Positions 18,844 through 28,254 of a stretch of 64,000 nt of DNA are shown here, one piece after another. Origin of the DNA: Mycolicibacterium fallax. GTDB lineage: Bacteria; Actinomycetota; Actinomycetes; Mycobacteriales; Mycobacteriaceae. Position numbers and translations under genes: made by a program. Positions within the stretch are counted from its first letter, which is position 1, and the number at the start of each line of letters is the position of its first letter. Under the pieces are notes generated by a model, which saw nothing but the letters and a program-made list of their open reading frames with translations, had not been told where the DNA came from and ran no database searches. Location: contig NZ_AP022603.1 in the NCBI RefSeq assembly GCF_010726955.1, positions 3,844,001-3,908,000 on the forward strand. Direction: 5' to 3'.

Positions 18844-19575
18844 GTGAGAAGGCGTTGGCTCCGGGCTGTCGCCGTTGTCACGGCGACAGCCCTGTTGTTG
18901 GCCTCGAGCTGTTCGTGGCGACTCGGTAGCCCGATCCCCGAGGGCGTGCCGCCGCCACCCGGTGATGCGGTGCCCGCGGTGAACATCAATGTGAAGAAGG
19001 GCCGGCCGGCGGCGCAACTGCACGATTGGGCGGCCGAGCGGGCCCCGAAGCTGAACATCCCGGTCACCGCGCTGGAGGCTTACGGCTACGCCGCCCGGGT
19101 GGCCGAGGTGGTCAACCCGAACTGCCGGCTGTCCTGGACCACACTGGCCGGCATCGGCATGGTGGAAAGCCACCACGGCACCTACCGGGGTTCGACGATC
19201 GCACCCAACGGCGACGTCGATCCGCCGATCCGCGGTGTGGTGCTTGACGGCACCAACGGCAACCTGCGCATTCCCGACACCGACAAGGGCGCGCTCGACG
19301 GCGACGCCACCATGGACCGGGCGATGGGCCCGATGCAGTTCATCCCGGAAACCTGGCGGCTATACGGCGTCGACGCCAACAACGACGGGGTGGCCGACCC
19401 GGACAACATCGACGACGCGGCGCTCTCGGCCGCCGGTTACCTGTGTTTCCGCGGCAAGGACCTGGCCACCGCGCGCGGCTGGATGGAGGCGCTGCGCGCC
19501 TATAACTTCTCCGACCAGTACGCCCGCACGGTCCGGGACTGGGCTACTGCGTATGCGGCCGGCCGTTCGCTCTAG
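18844..19575 (+). CDS. lpqU: Lytic transglycosylase-like lipoprotein LpqU
   Basis: This 243-residue protein has a signal sequence and Cys23 in a lipobox-like LASSC. The catalytic domain shows WTTLAGIGMVESHHG, with the transglycosylase Glu in the VESHHG motif, then AMGPMQFIPETW and NNDGVADPDNIDDA. These are hallmarks of soluble lytic transglycosylases, which cleave peptidoglycan glycan chains. It is the counterpart of Rv1022. The GTG start has GGGGAGTCCT upstream. Its last codons are repeated 65 bp downstream. Confidence 0.9.
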   Translation: MRRRWLRAVAVVTATALLLASSCSWRLGSPIPEGVPPPPGDAVPAVNINVKKGRPAAQLHDWAAERAPKLNIPVTALEAYGYAARVAEVVNPNCRLSWTTLAGIGMVESHHGTYRGSTIAPNGDVDPPIRGVVLDGTNGNLRIPDTDKGALDGDATMDRAMGPMQFIPETWRLYGVDANNDGVADPDNIDDAALSAAGYLCFRGKDLATARGWMEALRAYNFSDQYARTVRDWATAYAAGRSL

Positions 19576-19638
19576 CTCCGCTGGCGCTCCGCAAGAGCTC
19601 CGCAGTCCGCGAAGCGTACGCGGCCGGCCGTTCGCTCT
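19549..19638 (+). repeat. Repeated 3' end of lpqU
   Basis: The final codons and stop region of lpqU (GCGTATGCGGCCGGCC then GTTCGCTCT, 19549-19573) recur at 19614-19638 with one substitution, 65 bp later. The first copy ends the gene with TAG, and the second ends with TGA in the same relative frame. The spacer contains AGCTCCGC twice. Confidence 0.85.
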
Positions 19639-19706
19639 GAAGCGTGATCTGGCGGCTGTGCGGTGCGAGAGCACCGGCACCCTCTAGGCTGACCCCACAG
19701 ACGTGA

Positions 19707-21011
<1,305 letters not shown>

Positions 21012-21031
21012 CAGCCGGTATCTTCGACGGC

Positions 21032-21808
21032 GTGTCCGACGGTAAACGACCCGATCCGAGGCGGCGCGCCCCGGGATCTCGTCCCGCGGCCGCCGGTCGG
21101 ACCGGGCCGGCCGCCCGGGGCCGCAAGTCGGCGAGCAGTTCGCCGTCGGCCCCGGGTGCCAAGGGCACGCCGAAGTCCGGGCCCAAACCCGTCGCGGATC
21201 CCGACGCCGAGACCACCGACGGCGAGGCCGAGGCCCCGACCCGGGCGATGCCCGAGATCATCGAGCCGATCCGGCAGGCCATCGTCGATTCCGCCAACCG
21301 GCAGGCCGAGCAGCGGCTGGGCTTCACCGCCCGGCGGGCGGCGATCCTGGCCGCGGTGGTCTGCGTGCTGACCCTGACCATCGCCGGACCGGTCCGGACC
21401 TTCTTCGCCCAGCGCACCGAGATGCGCCAGCTCGCCGCCACCGAGGAGGCGCTGCGCGCCCAGATCGCCGACCTGGAGATCCAGAAGGTCAAGCTGGCCG
21501 ACCCGGCGTTCATCGCCTCGGAGGCCCGCGAACGCCTGGGCTTCGTGATGCCCGGCGACATTCCCTACCAGGTGCAGCTGCCCGAGGGGGCGGTGCCGCC
21601 CGGCGAGCCGGGCGCACCCGGCAAGGCCACCGCGCCGAGCAGCGACCCGTGGTACACCGCGCTGTGGAAGACCATCGCCGACGAGCCGCACGGCCCGCAC
21701 CAGCCGCCCGCCGGGACCGTAGGTCCCGAACAACTTCCGCCCGGAGAGGTGCCGCCCGGTGAACTGCCCCCCATCGACGCCCCGCCCCCGGCAGGTCCCG
21801 GTGGTTGA
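21032..21808 (+). CDS. FtsB/DivIC-family septum formation initiator protein
   Basis: This gene encodes 258 residues, the counterpart of Rv1024. The N-terminal 100 residues are cytosolic, basic, and Pro/Ala-rich. One membrane helix (about 103-122) is followed by a heptad-like coiled coil (AATEEALRAQIADLEIQ) and the DivIC signature ASEARERLGFVMPGD. A Pro-rich external tail ends the protein. It probably bridges FtsL/FtsQ-type divisome proteins. The 3' end overlaps the DUF501 gene by eight bases. Confidence 0.88.
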   Translation: MSDGKRPDPRRRAPGSRPAAAGRTGPAARGRKSASSSPSAPGAKGTPKSGPKPVADPDAETTDGEAEAPTRAMPEIIEPIRQAIVDSANRQAEQRLGFTARRAAILAAVVCVLTLTIAGPVRTFFAQRTEMRQLAATEEALRAQIADLEIQKVKLADPAFIASEARERLGFVMPGDIPYQVQLPEGAVPPGEPGAPGKATAPSSDPWYTALWKTIADEPHGPHQPPAGTVGPEQLPPGEVPPGELPPIDAPPPAGPGG

Positions 21809-22310
21809 TCCCGGCGACCTGGCCGCGGTGGCCACCCAACTCGGCCGCGAGCCGCGCGGGGTGCTCGCCATCGCCTACCGCTGCCCGAACGGGGAGCCGG
21901 CGGTGGTCAAGACGGCGCCGAAGCTGCCCGATGGCACCCCCTTCCCGACGCTGTACTACCTGACCCATCCGGCGCTGACCGCCGCCGCCAGCCGGTTGGA
22001 GACCACCGGCATGATGCGCGAGATGACCGCGCGGCTGGGCAACGATGCCGAGCTGGCCGCCGCCTACCGGCGGGCACACGAATCGTTTCTGGCCGAGCGC
22101 GACGCGATCGAACCGCTGGGCACCACCTTCTCCGGCGGCGGGATGCCGGATCGGGTCAAGTGCCTGCACGTGGTGATCGCGCATTCGCTGGCCAAGGGCC
22201 CCGGAGTCAATCCGTTCGGTGACGAGGCGCTGGCGGTGCTGGCCAGCGAGTCGGGGATGGCCGGGATCCTGGACCGCGACGTCTGGCTGCCGGCGGGGGA
22301 GCCGCGGTGA
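21801..22310 (+). CDS. DUF501 family protein
   Basis: This 169-residue DUF501 protein (Rv1025 type) has the conserved GxPTLYYLTHP-like segment (FPTLYYLTHPALT), SGGGMPDRVKCLHVVIAHSLAKGPGVNPFGDEA and other family blocks. The role is unknown, but the gene is almost always next to ftsB-like and ppx genes in actinobacteria. I chose GTG at 21801, inside the end of the upstream gene. A start further upstream would lengthen the overlap. Confidence 0.85.
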   Translation: MVDPGDLAAVATQLGREPRGVLAIAYRCPNGEPAVVKTAPKLPDGTPFPTLYYLTHPALTAAASRLETTGMMREMTARLGNDAELAAAYRRAHESFLAERDAIEPLGTTFSGGGMPDRVKCLHVVIAHSLAKGPGVNPFGDEALAVLASESGMAGILDRDVWLPAGEPR

Positions 22311-23260
22311 GCCGGGTCGGCGCGATCGACTGCGGCACCAACTCGATTCGGCTGCTGATCGCGGACCTCGCGCTCGAGGGCGGGCGCTGGCGCTCGACCG
22401 ACGTGGTTCGGGAGATGCGCATCGTGCGCCTCGGTGAGGGCGTCGACGCGACCGGCCGGTTCGCCGCCGCCGCGCTGGACCGCACCCGGGCGGCGCTGAT
22501 CGAGTACGCCGAACTGCTTGCCGCGCATGAAGTTTCGCGGATCCGGATGGTCGCCACCTCGGCCACCCGGGATGCCGCCAACCGCGAGGAGTTCTTCGCG
22601 ATGACGGCCGAGGTGCTCGGCGCGGTGGTGCCCGGGGCGGTGGCCGAGGTGATCACCGGCGAGCAGGAGGCCGCGCTGTCGTTTCGCGGCGCGGTCGCCG
22701 AATTGGACTCCGCCGACGGGCCGTTCGTCGTCGTCGACCTCGGCGGCGGCTCGACGGAGCTGGTGCGCGGGGGTGCCGACGTGGACGCGGCGACGTCGGT
22801 GAACATCGGCTGCGTGCGGCTGACCGAACGCTGCCTGCAGTCCGATCCGCCGACCGCCGGCGAGGTTTCGGCCGCCCGCGCGGTGGCCGCCGAGCGCATC
22901 GCCGCCGCGCTGGCGGCGGTCCCGGTGGACGGTGCGCGCAGCTGGGTCGGGGTGGCCGGCACCTTCACCACGCTGGCGGCGCTGGCGATGCGGCTGCCGG
23001 AGTACGACGCCGAGGTGATTCACCTGTCGCGGGTCGGATTTCCCGAGCTGCTGGCGGTCTGCGAGGAGCTGATCGGGATGACCCGGGCGCAACGCGCGGC
23101 GCTGGGCCCGATGCACGCCGGCCGCGTCGACGTCATCGGCGGCGGCGCGATCGTGGTGCAGGAGCTGGCCCGCGAGCTCGGCGCCCGGATGGGCATCGAC
23201 ACCCTGGTCGTCAGCGAGCACGACATCCTCGACGGCATCGCGCAGTCCATCGCGGGGTAG
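22307..23260 (+). CDS. ppx2: Exopolyphosphatase / guanosine pentaphosphate phosphohydrolase
   Basis: This 317-residue Ppx/GppA enzyme of the ASKHA fold corresponds to Rv1026. It contains the phosphate-1 motif AIDCGTNSIRLLI and the VATSATRDAANREEF segment. It also has the phosphate-2 motif VVVDLGGGSTEL. It should hydrolyse polyphosphate and/or pppGpp and so link phosphate to the stringent response. The GTG overlaps the DUF501 stop (GTGA). tRNA-Leu follows 12 bp downstream. Confidence 0.92.
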   Translation: MSRVGAIDCGTNSIRLLIADLALEGGRWRSTDVVREMRIVRLGEGVDATGRFAAAALDRTRAALIEYAELLAAHEVSRIRMVATSATRDAANREEFFAMTAEVLGAVVPGAVAEVITGEQEAALSFRGAVAELDSADGPFVVVDLGGGSTELVRGGADVDAATSVNIGCVRLTERCLQSDPPTAGEVSAARAVAAERIAAALAAVPVDGARSWVGVAGTFTTLAALAMRLPEYDAEVIHLSRVGFPELLAVCEELIGMTRAQRAALGPMHAGRVDVIGGGAIVVQELARELGARMGIDTLVVSEHDILDGIAQSIAG

Positions 23261-23272
23261 TTTTCCCCGCGG

Positions 23273-23346
23273 GCCCCCATAGCCCAATTGGCAGAGGCAG
23301 CGGACTTAAAATCCGCCAAGTGTCGGTTCGAGTCCGACTGGGGGCA
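23273..23346 (+). tRNA. tRNA-Leu (anticodon TAA), short variable arm
   Basis: The acceptor stem is GCCCCCA with TGGGGGC. The anticodon arm GCGGA-CTTAAAA-TCCGC gives anticodon TAA, for Leu TTA codons. The T-arm is GTCGG-TTCGAGT-CCGAC. The length is 74 nt with discriminator A, and a full CCA is not encoded. The variable region is only about five nucleotides, unlike normal class II leucine tRNAs. A toxin-antitoxin pair starts 18 bp beyond its 3' end. Confidence 0.93.
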
Positions 23347-23364
23347 CCGATGGTCCCCCTCTCG

Positions 23365-23694
23365 TCAGCCGGTGAGCCCGAGGAATACCAGCAGCGCGCG
23401 CTCGATCTCCCGCATCTCACTGGGGGACACCGCGCCGATACGACGGTCGAGCTTGGACTTGTGGGCCGTGGTGATTTTGTCCACCATGACGCTGCTGGGC
23501 GCGCTGAGTCCGTTGGCGGCGTTCGGTGACACCGGGATGCGCAGCAGGGGGATCGCAGCGGCGACAGAGGTGAAGGGGCAGAAGGTGATTGAGTCGGTGG
23601 CGTCGAATCGGTCGTCCTGGACGATGACGACCGGTCGTGGTTTGCCCGCATAGCCCTGCCGGGCGGACGCGGTCCAGATCTCGCCGCGGATCAC
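23365..23694 (-). CDS. mazF: MazF/PemK-type toxin
   Basis: This 109-residue toxin should be an endoribonuclease. The family signature is at the N-terminus (RGEIWTA, then GKPRPVVIVQDD), followed by TFCPFTS and IPVSPNAANGLSAPSSVMVDKITT. This MazF fold normally cleaves mRNA or tRNA at short motifs and is inhibited by its cognate antitoxin. The GTG start overlaps the antitoxin stop by four bases. It ends close to the 3' end of tRNA-Leu, consistent with an inserted module. Confidence 0.9.
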   Translation of the reverse strand: MIRGEIWTASARQGYAGKPRPVVIVQDDRFDATDSITFCPFTSVAAAIPLLRIPVSPNAANGLSAPSSVMVDKITTAHKSKLDRRIGAVSPSEMREIERALLVFLGLTG

Positions 23695-23915
23695 CGGTCG
23701 AAGTCGGGGTCGTTGAACTCGGACACGTCGTCCACCCAGTCCTGATCGCCGGATTCGCGGTCGGCGATCGCGGCGAGTGCGGACTGGCGGTGGGCCTCGG
23801 CGGCGAACTCGGCCGAGCGGGTGTCGGGCACCCAGATCTGCAGCGGGCGCAATCCCTGGCCGCGAAGCCGGGCGCGGTGGTCGGCGACGCGCTTGTTGGT
23901 GTCTGGGCTGGCCAT
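23691..23915 (-). CDS. MazE-like antitoxin (DUF3018 type)
   Basis: This 74-residue protein has an N-terminal segment DHRARLRGQGLRPLQIWVPD that fits the MazE-like antitoxins of the DUF3018 family. These have a short ribbon-helix-helix-like DNA-binding part. The acidic C-terminus (DWVDDVSEFNDPDFDR) is typical of the toxin-binding tail. It is directly upstream of and overlapping mazF, and probably autoregulates the pair. Confidence 0.85.
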   Translation of the reverse strand: MASPDTNKRVADHRARLRGQGLRPLQIWVPDTRSAEFAAEAHRQSALAAIADRESGDQDWVDDVSEFNDPDFDR

Positions 23916-23969
23916 GCAGAAATGTTACATGTAATCACTGCCGGTTGCCGCTGAGTGGCACAAGCCCGC

Positions 23970-24425
23970 TCAGCCCGTCGGGTACGGCCGATCCCCGACG
24001 ACGTCCTTCATCACCAGCGTGGAGGTGAACCGCTGCACCCCGGGCAGCAGTGCGAGCACGTCGTCCTGCAACCGGGTGTAGGACTCCAGGTCGGCGGTGC
24101 GCACCCGCAGCAGAAAGTCGGGATCGCCGAACAACCGGTAGGCCTGCAGGATGTTGGGCACCGCGGCGGCGGCCTCCTCGAAGCCCAGCAGGGTGGCCCG
24201 ATCCTCCTGCTTCATCGTCACGAACACCAGCGCCTCGAAGTTCAGCCCGAGGGCCTTCGGATCGATCACCGCCCGGTAGCCGACGATCGCCCCAGCGGCC
24301 TCCAGGTCGCGAATCCGGCGGTGGGTGGGGGCCACGGTCAGGCCGACCCGGGCGGCCAGGTCGGTGGTGCTGATCCGGCCCTGCACCTGCAGCTCCGCAA
24401 GAATCTTGCGATCAATGGCGTCCAT
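23970..24425 (-). CDS. Lrp/AsnC-family transcriptional regulator
   Basis: This 151-residue regulator has an N-terminal winged helix (MDAIDRKILAELQVQGR, DLAARVGLTVAPTHRRIRDLE) and a C-terminal RAM ligand-binding domain (VRTADLESYTRLQDDVL). Such proteins sense amino acids and often control a divergent exporter. Here the neighbour 83 bp away on the other strand is a LysE-type exporter, the classic LysG/LysE-like arrangement. I use the ATG at 24425, where the conserved domain begins. Confidence 0.9.
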   Translation of the reverse strand: MDAIDRKILAELQVQGRISTTDLAARVGLTVAPTHRRIRDLEAAGAIVGYRAVIDPKALGLNFEALVFVTMKQEDRATLLGFEEAAAAVPNILQAYRLFGDPDFLLRVRTADLESYTRLQDDVLALLPGVQRFTSTLVMKDVVGDRPYPTG

Positions 24426-24508
24426 CGTCGATATTTTTGCAGACCAGGGCCATTTATCGGCAAAATGCGCAAGCACTTTTCGGCAGCTTTTTCCTAAAGT
24501 TGCTGCTC
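24426..24508. promoter_or_regulatory. Divergent Lrp/LysE promoter region
   Basis: This AT-richer intergenic segment lies between the two divergent genes. It contains CGGCAAAATGC and GCACTTTTCGGC (about 24458-24485), an imperfect inverted repeat with T/A-rich arms that could be the Lrp-type operator. Promoter hexamers cannot be fixed with confidence. Confidence 0.4.
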
Positions 24509-25144
24509 ATGGAGCTCTCAGTGCTCGCCGCCTTCGCGGTCGTCGCGTTCACCCTGGTCGTCGTCCCCGGTCCGGACTGGGCCTACGTGCTCGCCGCCGG
24601 TGCGCGCGATCACGTGGTCGTCCCGGCGGTCGGCGGCATCCTGATCGGCTACGCCGCGGTCACCGCGGTCGTCGTCGCCGGGGTCGGGACCCTGGTCGCC
24701 GCCGCGCCGGCGGCGCTGGCGGTGCTCACCCTGGCCGGCGCCGGCTACGTCGGCTACCTCGGGGTGCGGGTGCTGCGGGCCCCGGCCGGGTTCGAGGCCG
24801 CCGCCGAAGGATCGTCCCCGACCGCGTCGGTGTTCAGCTACCTCGCCCGCGGTGCCGGGGTCAGCGCCTCCAATCCCAAGGGCCTGTTGATCTTCCTGGC
24901 GATCCTGCCGCAGTTCACCCGGGCGTCGTCGTCCTGGCCGATCGCCGCGCAGATGACCGCGCTGGCCGGCGTCTTCCTACTCGCCTGCGCGCTGGTCTAC
25001 CTGACGGTCGGGCACGCCGCGAACCGGGTGCTCGGCTCCCGCCCGGGGCTGGCCACCGTCACCACCCGGATTTCCGGTGTCGCGATGATCCTGATCGGGC
25101 TGGGTCTGATCGCCGAACAGGGTGTCCACCTGCTGGCCGCGTGA
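24509..25144 (+). CDS. LysE/RhtB-family amino-acid exporter
   Basis: This 211-residue membrane protein has about six helices and the family signature VVPGPDWAYVLAAGAR near the N-terminus. The second signature is GVSASNPKGLLIFLAILPQF. It should export an amino acid or analogue under the control of the divergent Lrp-type regulator. I start at ATG 24509, where the first helix begins; an upstream in-frame GTG would add a non-conserved extension. The patatin gene follows at once. Confidence 0.88.
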   Translation: MELSVLAAFAVVAFTLVVVPGPDWAYVLAAGARDHVVVPAVGGILIGYAAVTAVVVAGVGTLVAAAPAALAVLTLAGAGYVGYLGVRVLRAPAGFEAAAEGSSPTASVFSYLARGAGVSASNPKGLLIFLAILPQFTRASSSWPIAAQMTALAGVFLLACALVYLTVGHAANRVLGSRPGLATVTTRISGVAMILIGLGLIAEQGVHLLAA

Positions 25145-25170
25145 GCGTGCCGGAGGCGCAGAATGGGCCC

Positions 25171-26187
25171 ATGCAGGTGGCATTGGCATTGGGCAGCGGC
25201 GGTGCCCGCGGCTACGCGCACATCGGTGTTGTCGACGAACTCCAGGCCCGCGGGCACGAGGTGGTCGGCGTGGCCGGCTCGTCGATGGGTGCGCTGGTGG
25301 GCGGGGTGCTGGCCGCGGGCAAGCTCGACGAGTTCAGCGACTGGGCCCGGTCGCTGACCCAGCGCGCGGTGCTGATGCTGATGGACCCCGCGCTGAATGC
25401 GGCCGGCGTGCTGCGGGCGGAGAAGGTGCTCGACGCGGTGCGCGGAATCCTCGGGCCGGTCCAGATCGAGGACCTGGACATCCCGTACACCGCGGTGGCC
25501 ACCGACCTGATCACCGGCCGGTCGGTGTGGCTGCAGCGCGGCCCGGTCGACGACGCGATCCGGGCCTCCATCGCCATCCCCGGGGTCATCTCACCGCACA
25601 TTCTCGACGGCCGGCTGCTCGGTGACGGCGGCATCCTCGACCCGATCCCGATGGCGCCGATCGCCGCGGTCCGGGCCGACGTGACGATCGCGGTGACCTT
25701 CGCCGGAAATGGACCCGAGGACCCTGCGGACCAGCAGCCCAACCGCACCACCGACTGGTGGAATCGGGTGTGGCGCAACACCTCTGCGTCGCTGCTGGAC
25801 ACCAAGGCGGCCCGATCGCTGCGCGAGACCACGACCGGCCGGGCGTTGTTGAGCCGGCTGACCCCCGACGAGGACCTCGGCGAGCCGGGGTCTGCCGAGA
25901 CCGAGCCCGCTGAGGCCGAGCCCGCGGAGACCGAGCCGGACGACGCCGCCGCGGCCCCGCGGCTGGGCGGGTTCGAGGTGATGAACCGCAGCTTCGACAT
26001 CGCCCAGGCCGCGCTGGCCCGGCACACCCTGGCCGCCTATCCGCCCGATCTGCTCATCGAGGTGCCCCGCACGGTGTGCCGCAGCCTGGAGTTCTACCGC
26101 GCCGAAGAGGTCATCGCGGTCGGCCGGGCGTACGCGGCCGACGCGCTGGACGCGTTCGAGGCGCAGAACGCCGCGGCCGACGGGTGA
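25171..26187 (+). CDS. Patatin-like phospholipase (Rv1062 type)
   Basis: This gene encodes 338 residues. The oxyanion-hole motif GSGGARG lies at 8-14, the nucleophile elbow GSSMG at 36-40 with Ser38, and the catalytic Asp in GDGGILDP. It should hydrolyse acyl ester lipids. A Glu/Pro/Ala repeat-like linker (about 247-268) interrupts the C-terminal part. I use ATG 25171, matching the usual N-terminus. GTG at 25141, overlapping the lysE stop, is an alternative. It ends one base from the convergent second patatin gene. Confidence 0.88.
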   Translation: MQVALALGSGGARGYAHIGVVDELQARGHEVVGVAGSSMGALVGGVLAAGKLDEFSDWARSLTQRAVLMLMDPALNAAGVLRAEKVLDAVRGILGPVQIEDLDIPYTAVATDLITGRSVWLQRGPVDDAIRASIAIPGVISPHILDGRLLGDGGILDPIPMAPIAAVRADVTIAVTFAGNGPEDPADQQPNRTTDWWNRVWRNTSASLLDTKAARSLRETTTGRALLSRLTPDEDLGEPGSAETEPAEAEPAETEPDDAAAAPRLGGFEVMNRSFDIAQAALARHTLAAYPPDLLIEVPRTVCRSLEFYRAEEVIAVGRAYAADALDAFEAQNAAADG

Positions 26188-26188
26188 T

Positions 26189-27040
26189 TCAGCCGCCGAG
26201 AAACTCGGCAATGCGGGCGGCCTCGCGGCGACCCTGAGCCCGCCCGGCCCGCGCCGACGGGATCCGGCAGGCCGGGTTCAGCGGGTTGGTGCCGAACGCG
26301 GCCAGCGCCTCCGCATCGGCGAACACCGCGGCGCAGGCACCGTCGAAGGCGGCGATCTCGGCGGCGGTGCCGACCGGCCACGGCGACGGCGCATCGGCCC
26401 CCGACGGCACCAGCACGACGGCGCGGTCGCAGTCGGCGGCCACCGCCATGTTCACCGAACTGGCCACCCCGCCGTCCATGTAGCGGCGATCCCCGATGGT
26501 CACCGGTGGCCAGGCTCCCGGCACCGCGCAACTGGCCGCCACCGCATCCACCAGGTCGACGCCGGAGGTCGCGTCGAACACCACGAGTTCGCCGCTGGCG
26601 ACGTCGACGGCGGTCAACCGCGTCGTGCGGGCCGGCCAGTCATGGCTGGGCAGCCGGGCCGCGATCACCGCGCGGCGCACCGGCTCGGAAACCGTCGGGG
26701 TGGCCGCGGCGACCTCGCCGATCCGGGCCAGCCGCTGCGCCTTGGTGGCGTCCGGGATGGTCAGTGCCGACAGAAACATTCCGGCGATGGTGTCCACGTC
26801 GACCCCGGAATCAATCTCCGCCGACGTCGCGGCGAGCTGCCGGGCGAACAGTTCCGCCGGCGACAGGCCGCTGCCGAGTTGGGCGGCGACCGTCGCACCG
26901 GCCGAGGTGCCGACCAGCACGTCGGCGGTCAGCAGCGCCGTCGCCGCCGCGGGTGCGACGTCGGCGATCCCGGCCAGCACCCCGGTTTCCCAGGCGATGC
27001 CGGCGATCCCGCCGCCGGCCAGCACCAATGCGCGCGTCAT
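26189..27040 (-). CDS. Patatin-like phospholipase (Rv1063c type)
   Basis: This 283-residue protein starts at ATG 27040 and begins MTRALVLAGGGIAGIAWETG, with the oxyanion-hole glycines. The GTSAG elbow contains Ser46, and YMDGGVASSVN supplies the catalytic Asp. It differs clearly from the convergent patatin next door, so the pair is not a recent duplication. In M. tuberculosis the same convergent pair occurs (Rv1062/Rv1063c). No signal peptide is visible, so it is likely cytosolic. Confidence 0.88.
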   Translation of the reverse strand: MTRALVLAGGGIAGIAWETGVLAGIADVAPAAATALLTADVLVGTSAGATVAAQLGSGLSPAELFARQLAATSAEIDSGVDVDTIAGMFLSALTIPDATKAQRLARIGEVAAATPTVSEPVRRAVIAARLPSHDWPARTTRLTAVDVASGELVVFDATSGVDLVDAVAASCAVPGAWPPVTIGDRRYMDGGVASSVNMAVAADCDRAVVLVPSGADAPSPWPVGTAAEIAAFDGACAAVFADAEALAAFGTNPLNPACRIPSARAGRAQGRREAARIAEFLGG

Positions 27041-27153
27041 CGAATCAGTGTGCAACGGCCCCGGGGCACGCCGCGCGCGGGGCACCCGGAAAACGATTCG
27101 GCGCCACCGCGGTCGGTGACGCCGAATCGCCCTGAAACCCGGGACCGGATCTG

Positions 27154-28146
27154 CTAGCCCCCCAACGCCGGCCCGATCGTGGTGTTCCAGGATTCCTGCA
27201 TCTCGGACTCGAACAGCCCCCAGGTGTGCGAGCCGTTGGGCCGCACCACGTAGGTGACCGGGATGCCGGCGGCGGCGGCATTGTCGGCGAACACCCGGGT
27301 GCTCTCGGCGACGATCCGTTCGATGAAACCGCCGCTGAAGTTGCCGCCGAAGTTCTGCGGGAGCCGGTCCACCTCGCCGACGTCGCCGGTGGCCGAGGCC
27401 GCCGCGTAGATGGCGACGCCGCGCAGCTTCTCGACGTTCTTCGACGGGTCGTGGGCGATCCACAGCGGCCCGCCCCCCGGACCCCACATGTTGTCGGCGC
27501 TGACCCCGCCGCCCATCAGTGTCATCGACACCTGCGACGGGTTGTCGGCGGGATTGAGCAGCCCGCTGTAGGAGCCGACCGCCCGGTACACCCCCGGCGC
27601 CTGCACCGCGTAGTCGACCGCGGTGCCGCCGGTACTGGACAGGCCGCCGACGGCGTTGCGCCCGTTGGCCTTGTACTGCGCGTTGATCAGCGGGGGAAGT
27701 TCCTGGGTCATGTAGGTCTGGTACTGCTTGCCGGGGTCGTTGACCCAGTTCGTGTACCAGCTGAACTGGCCGCCCAGCGGGGAGACCACGTTGACGTTCT
27801 TGTTGGCGAAGAAGCCCGCGATGTCGGTCATGCCGAACCAGCTCTTGCTGCCCGGCGCCCAACTGCCACCGGGATCCAGATTGTCACCGCCGTCGATGCC
27901 CGGCAGCAGGTAGAAGGTGGGAGCTCCGGCCCCGGGCGCCTTGTGGACGTCGTTGACGATTTCCTTGTTCATCGCCGGGGAGTACACCGTGACCTTGTCC
28001 CAGCGGTCGTTGACCTTCTCGATGTTGGTGATGCGGGCGCCGCCGGGCGCCGGGTCGGCGGTGGCGACCGGCAGGGCCTGGACGGAGACCGGGAGCAGTA
28101 GCGCGGCGGCGGCGATGGCCGCGGCCCGTCGAGTTATCCGAAACAC
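27154..28146 (-). CDS. Exported antigen 85-like esterase / mycolyltransferase family protein
   Basis: This 330-residue alpha/beta hydrolase has a signal peptide (about 5-31). The nucleophile motif GLSSTG places Ser170, followed by the family-like segment YRAVGSYSGLLNPADN. The last catalytic residue is probably the His in NGSHTWGLFESEMQ. This is the layout of the esterase D/antigen 85 group that acts on trehalose mycolates. The fibronectin-binding motif is not evident, so substrate is uncertain. The GTG at 28146 has GGAGGC almost touching it; a TTG further upstream is possible, so the start is uncertain. Confidence 0.82.
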   Translation of the reverse strand: MFRITRRAAAIAAAALLLPVSVQALPVATADPAPGGARITNIEKVNDRWDKVTVYSPAMNKEIVNDVHKAPGAGAPTFYLLPGIDGGDNLDPGGSWAPGSKSWFGMTDIAGFFANKNVNVVSPLGGQFSWYTNWVNDPGKQYQTYMTQELPPLINAQYKANGRNAVGGLSSTGGTAVDYAVQAPGVYRAVGSYSGLLNPADNPSQVSMTLMGGGVSADNMWGPGGGPLWIAHDPSKNVEKLRGVAIYAAASATGDVGEVDRLPQNFGGNFSGGFIERIVAESTRVFADNAAAAGIPVTYVVRPNGSHTWGLFESEMQESWNTTIGPALGG

Positions 28147-28254
28147 GCCTCCGATTGTTATGCGCTGACCGGGACCGTGTTGGCCGAAACCAGGAAAAAT
28201 GAGGCGACTTATGTTCTTGTGCAACTAAATTCCGGGTTGCGTCGAGTGTCGCCG

